Assembly: GCA_030733815.1 (NCBI GenBank)
Contig: JAUZQE010000010.1
Coordinates: 1 to 64,000 of the forward strand
DNA from: Yanghanlia caeni
Lineage (GTDB): Bacteria; Pseudomonadota; Gammaproteobacteria; Burkholderiales; Burkholderiaceae_B
Length of the DNA stretch: 64,000 nt
Direction of reading: 5' to 3'
Positions 17,639-25,702 of this stretch are shown piece after piece. Numbering within the stretch: position 1 is the first letter of the stretch; each line of letters starts with the position of its first letter. The notes beneath the pieces were generated by a model. That model was not told where the DNA came from and searched no databases. It saw nothing but the letters and a program-made list of their open reading frames with translations. Position numbers and translations under genes: made by a program.

Positions 17639-18608
17639 GCAAGCCGCCGGAGTCCGGCCCGACAACCCGGTTGAAGCGTCTTCCATGTTGCCGGCGCCGT
17701 CGGTTCAGATAGTCGTACCGGTGCGCAATGGTGGCGAAGTCTGGCGGCAGGCGGCAGCCGCGCTTGCCCGTGAAGCGTCGTGCTGCAGCCGTGCGCCAGC
17801 CGTACTGGTAGTCGACTCAAGTTCGACGGACGGCAGTGACGAGGTGGCGGTGCATCACGGGTTCCGTATGCGCAGGATTGATCCGGCATGGTTCGATCAC
17901 GGCGGTACACGCAATGCGGCTGTCGATGCCCGCGCCGAAATCGCGGTCTTTCTTACCCAGGACGCCATCCTTCAGCCGGGAGCTCTGGATGCATTGCTCG
18001 ATGCATTCAACGACCCTGCTGTGGCGGTAGCTTATGGCAGGCAATTGCCTCACGTATCGGCCAATCCCATTGCCGCTCACGCGAGGCTGTTCAACTATCC
18101 GGTACAGGAATACGTTGCAGGGAAGGAAGATATCCCGCGCAGGGGGTTGAAGACTGCGTTCGTGTCCAACTCATTTGCGGCCTATCGGGTTTCCGTCCTG
18201 ACGGCTCTGGGGGGATTCCCAACGAAGAGCATCGTGAGCGAGGACATGCATCTGGCCGCGCGCGCCGTACTGGCGGGTTGGCGCGTTGCCTACGTATCGC
18301 GGGCGATGGCCCGGCATTCGCACAACTATTCGCCGTTAGCAGAATTCAGGCGGTATTTTGACATTGGCGTATTCCATGCCGCCAACCCATGGATTGTGCA
18401 GAGTTTTGGCGGTGCGGAGGGGGAGGGGGCGAGATTCCTGCGTTCCGAACTGCAGTATCTGTGGCGTTGTGGGCCGCTATGGCTTCCACGTGCTGCAGCG
18501 CACACCCTGCTGAAGTACGCCGGCTTCCGGCTTGGAAAGCTTTCTGGTCGCCTTCCGGTGTGGCTGTGCCGCCGCCTGAGCATGCACCGCGGTTACTGGA
18601 CGCAATAA
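17625..18608 (+). CDS. family 2 glycosyltransferase, rhamnosyltransferase-like
   Basis: A 327-residue GT2 whose start overlaps the preceding gene by 14 bp, implying translational coupling. It has QIVVPVRNGGEVW, VLVVDSSSTDGSDEV and the FLTQDAILQPGALDALLDAF segment (the TQD in place of a DXD), and FDHGGTRNAA, a pattern common in bacterial rhamnosyltransferases such as WbbL/RfbF types. The presence of rfbD-A-C nearby fits dTDP-rhamnose as donor. It is the only soluble polymer-building glycosyltransferase in this locus, so most of the O-chain must be made by enzymes elsewhere, or the chain is simple. Confidence 0.85.
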   Translation: MSSPEQAAGVRPDNPVEASSMLPAPSVQIVVPVRNGGEVWRQAAAALAREASCCSRAPAVLVVDSSSTDGSDEVAVHHGFRMRRIDPAWFDHGGTRNAAVDARAEIAVFLTQDAILQPGALDALLDAFNDPAVAVAYGRQLPHVSANPIAAHARLFNYPVQEYVAGKEDIPRRGLKTAFVSNSFAAYRVSVLTALGGFPTKSIVSEDMHLAARAVLAGWRVAYVSRAMARHSHNYSPLAEFRRYFDIGVFHAANPWIVQSFGGAEGEGARFLRSELQYLWRCGPLWLPRAAAHTLLKYAGFRLGKLSGRLPVWLCRRLSMHRGYWTQ

Positions 18609-18619
18609 ATGGTGAAGCG

Positions 18620-18637
18620 CGGGGCCGGAAGGCCCCG
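18620..18637 (+). terminator. strong GC hairpin, possible terminator or attenuator
   Basis: CGGGGCC and GGCCCCG form a 7-bp perfect stem with a GGAA loop just after the glycosyltransferase stop codon. No proper T-run follows, so it may instead protect the upstream mRNA or reduce read-through into the wzm gene 87 bp away. Confidence 0.45.
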
Positions 18638-18724
18638 TACCATTCTGGTTTATAGTACGCGTCTGCCTGGGCGACCGTTCCGGGGCCGCCTGCCTGGTGG
18701 GGGCAAATTTTTGGATCTGCGTTT

Positions 18725-19579
18725 ATGGTAGCGTCAGTGCACGGAGGTGTCGAGAGTACCGGCAGGCGGTATTCGATCTCTCCAGTAGAAATGGTCAGGA
18801 GTCTATGGCGGAATCGTCAGCTGATCCGAACGTATACGCGGCGCGAGGTCATTGGTCGTTATCGCGGCTCCTTCCTGGGGTTGTTCTGGTCCTTCTTCAA
18901 CCCCGTGCTGATGCTGGCCGTGTACACGTTTGTGTTCAGCGAGATTTTCCGTGCCCGGTGGGGTAGCGGCAGCGGGTCGAAAACGGAGTTCGCCCTCATC
19001 CTGTTCGTCGGCCTGATTGTCTTCAACCTGTTCGCCGAGTGCATCACGCGTGCGCCTGGCCTGGTGGTGTCAACTCCGAACTATGTGAAGAAGGTCGTTT
19101 TCCCCCTGGAAATTCTTCCAGTGGTGGGCCTCTTTTCGGCGCTCTATCATGCGGGCATCAGCCTGGGAGTGTGGCTGGTGGCCTATGCAGTCATTCAGGG
19201 CGTGCCGCCGCTCACTGCCCTGTACGTGCCACTGGTGATTGCGCCGTTCTGCCTGCTGGTATTGGGCCTGAGCTGGGCTCTGGCTTCGCTGGGGGTGTAT
19301 CTGCGTGACGTTGCACAGGTGATTGGTGTATTGACAACCGTCCTGATGTTTCTCAGCCCCATTTTCTATCCGGCCAGCATCCTGCCAGAGCGTTACCGCC
19401 CCCTGTTCTACCTGAATCCGCTTACGCCGGTAATAGAGCAGGCGCGTGACGTACTTTATTGGGGCGAGCCTCCCGATTTCAGTTTGATAGGCCTGTACAC
19501 AGTGGGATCTGCGCTGGTGGCGTGGGCTGGCTTCGCGTGGTTCCAGAAGACTCGCAAGGGGTTTGCGGATGTCCTCTGA
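18725..19579 (+). CDS. wzm: ABC transporter permease for polysaccharide export (Wzm-like)
   Basis: A 284-residue inner-membrane permease with six membrane spans, of the ABC-2/TagG/Wzm family. The N-terminal amphipathic stretch RTYTRREVIGRYRGSFLGL followed by FWSFFNPVLMLAVYTFVF is characteristic. It flips lipid-linked polysaccharide to the periplasm together with the ATPase encoded next, whose start overlaps its stop by 11 bp. Confidence 0.93.
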   Translation: MVASVHGGVESTGRRYSISPVEMVRSLWRNRQLIRTYTRREVIGRYRGSFLGLFWSFFNPVLMLAVYTFVFSEIFRARWGSGSGSKTEFALILFVGLIVFNLFAECITRAPGLVVSTPNYVKKVVFPLEILPVVGLFSALYHAGISLGVWLVAYAVIQGVPPLTALYVPLVIAPFCLLVLGLSWALASLGVYLRDVAQVIGVLTTVLMFLSPIFYPASILPERYRPLFYLNPLTPVIEQARDVLYWGEPPDFSLIGLYTVGSALVAWAGFAWFQKTRKGFADVL

Positions 19580-20969
19580 CGTAAGCATTCGGGTCGAACG
19601 TGTCAGTAAGTGCTACCAGATTTACGACCAGCCGCGGGACCGCCTGAAGCAGTTCCTGTTGCCGCGTCTGTCCCACATGGTGGGGCGGCCGGTGCGCCAG
19701 TATTTCCGGGAGTTCTGGGCGCTCAATGATGTTTCCTTCGAAGTGCCCCGGGGAGAAACGGTGGGCGTTATCGGCCGCAATGGCAGTGGAAAGAGCACCC
19801 TGCTGCAGATCGTGTGCGGTACGCTCACGCCCACATCCGGGCAGGTGCACACCGCCGGGCGCATAGGTGCACTGCTGGAGCTGGGCTCGGGGTTTAACCC
19901 CGAATTCACGGGACGGGAAAACGTCTACCTGAATGCGGCGGTTCTGGGGCTGACGACCGACGAAATCGATGCCCGTTTCGACGACATCGTGTCATTTGCG
20001 GATATCGGCGATTTCATCGATCAGCCGGTCAAGACATATTCCAGTGGCATGATGGTGCGCCTCGCCTTTGCGGTTCAGGCGCAGATCTCTCCCGACGTGC
20101 TCATCGTCGACGAAGCCCTGGCGGTAGGCGACGCACGCTTCCAGGCCAAGTGTTTCGAGCGGCTCAAGCAGCTCAAGGATGAAGGAACGAGTATTCTGCT
20201 TGTAACGCATTCGAACGAACAGATCGTCACCCATTGCAGCCGCGCCGTGCTGCTGGACGGCGGGCGGATAGTCGAGCAGGGCGAACCACGGCGCGTCGTG
20301 AACCGGTATCTCGACCTGCTTTTCGGGCGCTCAGTCACCGCTCCGGCACAGGGAGAGGGGGGTGAGACCCACGCGACCCTGCCTGAGGATGGCGGCGCAG
20401 CGGATGCAGCCACAAACAGCCCGGAGGCAGTGACACCTGAGGCCAACCTGGTGGTTGAGTCTTCACGGCAGCTGTTTGACGATGCATTTCACACACGACC
20501 CGGATACAACCCACACGAGTACCGCTGGGGCGATGGCGCGGCCAGTATCCGGGATTTCTTCCTTGCGGCTGATGGTGAGGCATATCCCTCGGCTATTGTT
20601 TCGGGGCAACGACTTCTGCTAGAGTTCGGTGTTTGTTTCAACAGAATGGTAGTGCGGCCCATTTTCGGTATTACCGTCAAGACCAAGGAGGGGGTCACGG
20701 TATATGGGGTCAACTCGGAATCGCTCGAGATTCCGGTCTGTGAGTCCCTTGGAAGGGCTGGCAGCCGAACCGTGGTCCGGGCGCAGCTACATTGCAGACT
20801 TGCACCCGGTGACTACTTCGTGTCTTTGGGTGTCGCCTCCGTTCAAGGCGGTGATGTCGTGCCGCATGACCGTCGCTACGATGCTATTCACCTTCAGGTT
20901 CTGCCCGTCAATGGCTTCTTTGGCCTTGTCGACATGGGCATGAACATGGAAATCAAGGAAATCCAATGA
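19569..20969 (+). CDS. wzt: ABC transporter ATP-binding protein with C-terminal O-antigen recognition domain (Wzt-like)
   Basis: A 466-residue ATPase. The nucleotide domain carries Walker A GRNGSGKST (69-77), the signature SSGMMVRL (from about 158) and Walker B VLIVDEAL. After a low-complexity linker (about residues 255-300) comes a C-terminal beta-sandwich domain (about 310-466) as in Wzt of E. coli O8/O9a, which recognises the finished or capped O-polysaccharide. ATG 19569 is chosen over a TTG at 19563. The next gene overlaps its stop (ATGA). The long Wzt tail implies that export depends on a chain-end modification, in line with the downstream methyltransferase. Confidence 0.94.
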   Translation: MSSDVSIRVERVSKCYQIYDQPRDRLKQFLLPRLSHMVGRPVRQYFREFWALNDVSFEVPRGETVGVIGRNGSGKSTLLQIVCGTLTPTSGQVHTAGRIGALLELGSGFNPEFTGRENVYLNAAVLGLTTDEIDARFDDIVSFADIGDFIDQPVKTYSSGMMVRLAFAVQAQISPDVLIVDEALAVGDARFQAKCFERLKQLKDEGTSILLVTHSNEQIVTHCSRAVLLDGGRIVEQGEPRRVVNRYLDLLFGRSVTAPAQGEGGETHATLPEDGGAADAATNSPEAVTPEANLVVESSRQLFDDAFHTRPGYNPHEYRWGDGAASIRDFFLAADGEAYPSAIVSGQRLLLEFGVCFNRMVVRPIFGITVKTKEGVTVYGVNSESLEIPVCESLGRAGSRTVVRAQLHCRLAPGDYFVSLGVASVQGGDVVPHDRRYDAIHLQVLPVNGFFGLVDMGMNMEIKEIQ

Positions 20970-22966
20970 TAGCAAGCGCCCCTTTTCCGGACCTGTACGT
21001 GAAGGACCCGGTCACGGGTGTATGGTCGCGTCCCGGTTATGGCGGCATTGCCTATAGTGACGGCGATGAGGTCGAAACCCGGTTGATGGCTGCATTGAGG
21101 GCGTCAAAGGATGTATCTGTGCTGTCGTCCGACCTGGTGCGGCACTGTATCGATTGGCCCTCGCTTTATCACTTCTCGGCTAACCGGGCGAACCTGTTGC
21201 GGCCACTCGAATCCCTGTTGAAAGGTTCGGTTCTGGAAATAGGTGCCGGCTGCGGGGCCATTACCCGCTACCTGGGGGAGTGCGGGGGCGCTGTCGTGGC
21301 TTTGGAGGGTTCGCCGCGCCGCGCCGCTATTGCCCGGGAGCGCACACGCGACCTGCCGAATGTATCGGTCGTTGCCGAGCGTTTCGATGATTTTGTGAGC
21401 AGCGAAACCTACGACGCTGTCACACTCATCGGGGTACTCGAGTATGCCAATCTGTTCATGGCAGGGCCACACCCGGCGCGTGCCATGCTGGAGCGGGCCC
21501 GTAGTTTCCTCAGGCCTGGCGGGTGCCTCATAGTAGCGATCGAAAATCAACTCGGGTTGAAGTATTTCGCGGGCGCCAGGGAAGACCATCTTGGCGTGCC
21601 GATGTATGGCCTTGAAGACCGATACACAACGTCGCAGGCGCAGACTTATGGGCTGCGTGAGCTGTCGGGCCTGCTGACTGATGCCGGCTTTGCGGGCATT
21701 GATGCCTACGCCCCGTTTCCCGACTACAAATTGCCGACGACGGTTGTTTCCGGGAAAGGGTTCGAGGAGCCGCACTTCGATGCCGCCACGCCCATCTGCC
21801 AGAGTGTCCGACGCGATCCGCAGCTTCCTCCCGTGCTTACATTTTCGCCCGAACTGGCGTGGCCGGTGGTGGTGCGCAATGGGTTGGGGATGCACCTCGC
21901 CAATTCGTTTCTGCTCGTCGCACACACCGAGCCCGCGAAGAAGCCGGCATCGGAGTGCGTGCTGGCGTGGCACTACGCTGCTGCCCGGCACCGCGCCTAC
22001 TGCAAGGAAGTACGCTTTGTGCGTACCCGTAGCGGGATCGGGCTTCAGTATCGGCGTCTTGACCCCGTGGCAGAACAGGTTGCCGACTCGCCTTTGCGGT
22101 TCAGCCTTCCTGCGACGGCGGCATATGAGCATGGCCGGTTATTGTCTTCGGAGTGGCTCGATATCGTTACCCGCGATGGCTGGAGCATGACGGAAGTGGG
22201 GCAGTTTCTGCGTCGCTACCTCGCTGCATTGCAGTCGTTGGACGCGGAGAATGATTCGATCCGTTTTGATGATCCGGCGGCTCTGGTTCCGGGAGAGTAT
22301 TTCGACCGGTTGCCACATAACATCATTGTGAATGAGGCAGGGGAATTCAGGCTGATCGATGAGGAATGGGTCAGCATCGAACCCCTGCCGGTAGGGTTGC
22401 TCGTCTTTCGTGCGCTGGTGGTCATGCTTCAGGGGGTGTCGCGCCTCGGCGTGCCACTCCGCCCCTTCGGCAGCACGCTTGGTGACTTTCTTCGGGCCTG
22501 TATGGCTGAACTGGGGTGGGACGTTACCGAAGCCGCGTTGATGGGTTATCTGCGTCGTGAGGTTGCCGTTCAGCGGGCGGTGGCAGGCCAGCCTCCGCTG
22601 GGCGAAGACGAAGCCCGGAAGCTGGTGTTGTCCAGTGCGGCGGTGGGAGCGCGCCATGCGTACGAAGAAATTGAATACCAGGCGCGGCGCATACAGGAAC
22701 TTGAGGGGATCGTTGCGCAGAATGCGGGTCGCCTGCAAGCGATGGAACGTGAACTGGCCTCATGTAACGAAGCCATTGCACAACGTGATGCGTCCATCAT
22801 GAAGCGCGACGAAACGATTCAACGCATGGATGCCATCATCCGGGAGCGTGGTGACGTCATTGCGTATTTGCAGAAAACCCTCGACGAGGTACTCAACTCG
22901 CGCAGCTGGCGTATCACTCGTCCATTGAGATTTTTCGGGGGGCGGCTTTTCCGCCGCAAGGTCTGA
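20966..22966 (+). CDS. WbdD-like chain-terminator: methyltransferase, kinase-like region and coiled coil
   Basis: A 666-residue protein. Residues about 65-260 are a class I SAM methyltransferase with motif I VLEIGAGCGAI (from residue 89 or so). Residues about 330-480 look like an eroded or small-molecule kinase fold, with RLPHNIIVN followed by FRLIDEEW resembling a catalytic loop and metal-binding strand. The last ~100 residues are a heptad-rich coiled coil ending in SRSWRITRPLR and a basic tail. This order recalls WbdD, which caps and so measures O-antigen length in ABC-dependent pathways, and position right after Wzt supports that role. The kinase assignment is tentative; a plain methyltransferase is the alternative. 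Confidence 0.72.
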   Translation: MIASAPFPDLYVKDPVTGVWSRPGYGGIAYSDGDEVETRLMAALRASKDVSVLSSDLVRHCIDWPSLYHFSANRANLLRPLESLLKGSVLEIGAGCGAITRYLGECGGAVVALEGSPRRAAIARERTRDLPNVSVVAERFDDFVSSETYDAVTLIGVLEYANLFMAGPHPARAMLERARSFLRPGGCLIVAIENQLGLKYFAGAREDHLGVPMYGLEDRYTTSQAQTYGLRELSGLLTDAGFAGIDAYAPFPDYKLPTTVVSGKGFEEPHFDAATPICQSVRRDPQLPPVLTFSPELAWPVVVRNGLGMHLANSFLLVAHTEPAKKPASECVLAWHYAAARHRAYCKEVRFVRTRSGIGLQYRRLDPVAEQVADSPLRFSLPATAAYEHGRLLSSEWLDIVTRDGWSMTEVGQFLRRYLAALQSLDAENDSIRFDDPAALVPGEYFDRLPHNIIVNEAGEFRLIDEEWVSIEPLPVGLLVFRALVVMLQGVSRLGVPLRPFGSTLGDFLRACMAELGWDVTEAALMGYLRREVAVQRAVAGQPPLGEDEARKLVLSSAAVGARHAYEEIEYQARRIQELEGIVAQNAGRLQAMERELASCNEAIAQRDASIMKRDETIQRMDAIIRERGDVIAYLQKTLDEVLNSRSWRITRPLRFFGGRLFRRKV

Positions 22967-24012
22967 TGCAACGCTATCCGGCTGCCGACGGCATCCGCGG
23001 GCTGGCTTGCCTGCTGGTTCTGTGCACGCATCTGCCAGGGTTTTTCCTGCCGGATTACGGCAAGTACGTGACAGGCACGGGCAAGTACGGGGTATGGCTT
23101 TTCTTTGTTCTGAGCGCCTTTCTGCTCACCAGCCGCTTCAAAGCCACGGGGTTTGGCCCGGGAGCGCTGTGGCGTTACGCCGTCGGCCGCGTACTGCGCA
23201 TCCTTCCTTTATTCGCCCTGACGCTGTGCATCTACCATGCGGCTGGCGTGCTTGTGCCAACCCGTGAAGACCTCTGGCTGGCACTTACCTTCCAGGCGGG
23301 TTACGGCCACTTCTGGACGATTCCCGTGGAGTTCTGCTATTATGCGCTGCTGCCCGCAGTTTCGGCGCTGCAGTTGTGGGCCCGGCGCACCGCGGGAATC
23401 CCGGGCGTGGCCGGCCTCACACTGGCAGTGGCAGTGCTCCAGCAAATAGTCTGGCCGTGGTGGCAAACCCCCGAGAACGACATTCACCTGCGCTGGTACC
23501 TGCCGTGCTTTCTTTTGGGCGGTGCGGCGGCTGTAATCATCACCGGGCCTGACGCACGCGTCAGGCCGCGCTGGCCTACCGCGGTGGGCCTGGCGGTGTT
23601 TCTGGTGCTTTTCCTGTTGAGCCCGGGGCCGCGGCACGCACTGTTCCATGCACCGTTCGACGGCTGGCTCCAGAATAAATTCGTGTTCATCAGCGTCTTG
23701 TGGAGCGTGTTCCTTCTGGCGCTGGCCAATGGGGGAGGGCTGCTGGGCCGGCTCCTGGAGACGCGATTCTTCCGGGCGCTGGGCGCGTGGAGCTATTCGG
23801 TGTATCTCATTCACTGGCTGGTTTATGTCAAGTTGTCGCAATTGCCTGGTGGACACGGCGTGGGCATGGCGGTAATGGCAGCATTGGCGGCGATGGCATG
23901 CGGTGCCGTTCTTTACTATGCCGTGGAGCGGCCCCTGGAGCGTCTGCGAACGTGGCTCTGCCGTCCGGCCAGAGCCCCGGCGGCGGCAACGCTCCCGCGA
24001 CAGGCGGTATGA
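22966..24012 (+). CDS. acyltransferase family 3 membrane protein (OafA/YrhL-like)
   Basis: A 348-residue polytopic membrane acyltransferase, about ten spans, expected to O-acetylate a surface glycan. The N-terminal AADGIRGLACLLVLCTHLPGF (Asp/Arg plus His of the family active site) and the later PVEFCYYALLP segment are typical. Its ATG overlaps the stop of the previous gene by one base, so it belongs to the same O-antigen operon. It lacks the C-terminal SGNH domain found in some relatives. Confidence 0.88.
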   Translation: MQRYPAADGIRGLACLLVLCTHLPGFFLPDYGKYVTGTGKYGVWLFFVLSAFLLTSRFKATGFGPGALWRYAVGRVLRILPLFALTLCIYHAAGVLVPTREDLWLALTFQAGYGHFWTIPVEFCYYALLPAVSALQLWARRTAGIPGVAGLTLAVAVLQQIVWPWWQTPENDIHLRWYLPCFLLGGAAAVIITGPDARVRPRWPTAVGLAVFLVLFLLSPGPRHALFHAPFDGWLQNKFVFISVLWSVFLLALANGGGLLGRLLETRFFRALGAWSYSVYLIHWLVYVKLSQLPGGHGVGMAVMAALAAMACGAVLYYAVERPLERLRTWLCRPARAPAAATLPRQAV

Positions 24013-24073
24013 CGCTTTCACCGGTAAGCCGATAAAATGCCGGTTTCCACCTACGCCCTGGCAGGCCGCATCG

Positions 24074-25474
24074 ATGTCTGAACTTTCTTATGTTGCCCGT
24101 CTGGGCCCCATGTCGCGGGCGCGTGCTGCGTTACGCCTCGTTGCTGTCGCGGTGTTGGTCGGCGCATGCACCGGGGCCCATGCATCCGCCGGCTGGAACC
24201 TTGCCAGTCTGCAGGCCCTGCAGCTGCAGTCGGGCCCGCTCGGGTTGGAACATGCATGGAATCTTGCCCTGGCGAATGCACCAGAATACCAGGCAGCGCT
24301 GAGCGGCCGGGCAGCTGCAGCGCTGGAACATCAGAAAGGGCGTGCGCAGCTGTTGCCCGTCGTGCAGGCGGGCTATTACCGGGGCCGCATTTCCGGGATG
24401 CAGCGTGCGCTGAACGTCGCGGCGCCTGCCCTTGCGGAGTCCTCCGTGAAGTACGACTCCAATACCGCCTACGTGCAGTTGAGGCAGCCTTTGATCGACT
24501 ACGGCCGGTACTCTGCGTATCAGGCCGGGCAGCAGCGTGCGGCTGTTGGAGAAGCCGAGTACCGGGTGCATACGGCAGATCTTGCGGCCAGATTGGTGGA
24601 TACCTATCTGAATGCGGTACACGCGCAGGAATTGCTGCAGCTGCGTCGTGCCCATGTGGAGGCACTACAGGCGCTCTCAGCCGCGGTTGCGGGGTTGCAT
24701 GCACGGGATGAGGCCAGTTCCATCGATCTTGGGGAAATCGAGGCGCGGCTCTCGCTCGCGCGATCCGACCAGATCAGCGCCCAGTATGAGCTGAACGCGA
24801 ATCTGCGGGCTTTGAAAGCGCTGGTCGGCGAAGATGTAGCAGAAGTGGCGTCTGCTGTAACGCTGCCGCTCCCTGAGCCGTCGCATATCGGTAGCCTGCC
24901 GGAATGGCTGGAAACCGCCAGGCAGCAGGCGCCTTATATTGGGCTGGCGCGCGCACGGGAAGCGCTCGCCCGGGCGCAGGTATCAGTGGCTGCTTCCGGG
25001 CATCTGCCTAGGCTTGAAGCCATTGCTGGCTGGACAAAAGCAGATAGTGAAAATCTGTCGACACTCAGCCAGCGCTACAACACCTTCACGGTCGGTTTGA
25101 ATCTGGAGATTCCCCTTACTGATGGCGGGCGTACCACCGCGGCTCATGCTGAAGCACGAGCCCAACTGCAGCAGGCCGAACATGAACTGGCCGCGGCCCG
25201 GGAAGCCGTATTCGTGGAAACAACCCGGGAATACAAACGCATGCGGGGGGGGATCGACCGGGTGGCGGCTCTCAGTAGCGCAGTCGCATCCGCATGGAAG
25301 GCCCGCTCGGCAGCTGAAACCTCGTACCGGTTGGGCGCAGCCAGCGTGATCGACGTTCTGAAGGCGGAACAGCGATTGCTGGAGGCCCGTCAACAGTTGA
25401 TGGAGGCGCGGATAGAGGCCATGCGTGGAGCAGCAATCCTACAGATAGTTGCATCTGGTGTGTTCACACTGTAG
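24074..25474 (+). CDS. TolC family outer-membrane efflux/type I secretion protein
   Basis: A protein of about 466 residues with two OEP (TolC) repeats, each rich in long helices, forming the outer-membrane channel-tunnel of a tripartite pump. Family features include GLEHAWNLALANAPEYQAAL near the mature N-terminus and YRLGAASVIDVLKAEQRLLEARQQL near the end. A signal peptide core (LVAVAVLVGACTGAHA) lies after residue 21 from ATG 24074; ATG 24110 would give a shorter, more ordinary signal and is an equal candidate. It directly precedes the RTX surface protein gene, so it is probably that protein's export channel. The matching ABC and membrane-fusion genes are not in the window. Confidence 0.9.
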   Translation: MSELSYVARLGPMSRARAALRLVAVAVLVGACTGAHASAGWNLASLQALQLQSGPLGLEHAWNLALANAPEYQAALSGRAAAALEHQKGRAQLLPVVQAGYYRGRISGMQRALNVAAPALAESSVKYDSNTAYVQLRQPLIDYGRYSAYQAGQQRAAVGEAEYRVHTADLAARLVDTYLNAVHAQELLQLRRAHVEALQALSAAVAGLHARDEASSIDLGEIEARLSLARSDQISAQYELNANLRALKALVGEDVAEVASAVTLPLPEPSHIGSLPEWLETARQQAPYIGLARAREALARAQVSVAASGHLPRLEAIAGWTKADSENLSTLSQRYNTFTVGLNLEIPLTDGGRTTAAHAEARAQLQQAEHELAAAREAVFVETTREYKRMRGGIDRVAALSSAVASAWKARSAAETSYRLGAASVIDVLKAEQRLLEARQQLMEARIEAMRGAAILQIVASGVFTL

Positions 25475-25625
25475 TGGTGACGTTGTCTTTTTGTTACGTT
25501 GCGCGGCTGCAACTTTCAACGACGCCACCATCGCCTGGCTCTTGTAATCTCAACATGGATTAATCAGAATCCCCCGGAAGTCCGCAGTTCGGTCACGCCT
25601 CAGCCTATTTCGGGTTTGTCATGCC

Positions 25626-25655
25626 TTGTGATTTTTGCAATACGTGACGTATACT
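25626..25655 (+). promoter_or_regulatory. sigma70-type promoter of the RTX/S-layer gene
   Basis: TTGTGA (25626-25631) and TATACT (25650-25655) are separated by 18 nt, giving a leader of about 40 nt before the start codon. A perfect 13-bp palindrome ATACGTGACGTAT (25640-25652) overlaps the spacer and -10 and could be an operator. A second perfect palindrome, TGAACTAGTTCA (25665-25676), lies just downstream in the leader. Confidence 0.6.
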
Positions 25656-25702
25656 GCCGACCTGTGAACTAGTTCATTATCCTATCTATGGAGTTACGAA
25701 AA

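Noticed and set aside
20966-21700. Calling the WbdD-like gene a simple metabolic methyltransferase
   Set aside because: The long C-terminal kinase-like and coiled-coil parts and coupling to Wzt fit a chain terminator better, though the kinase part remains uncertain.
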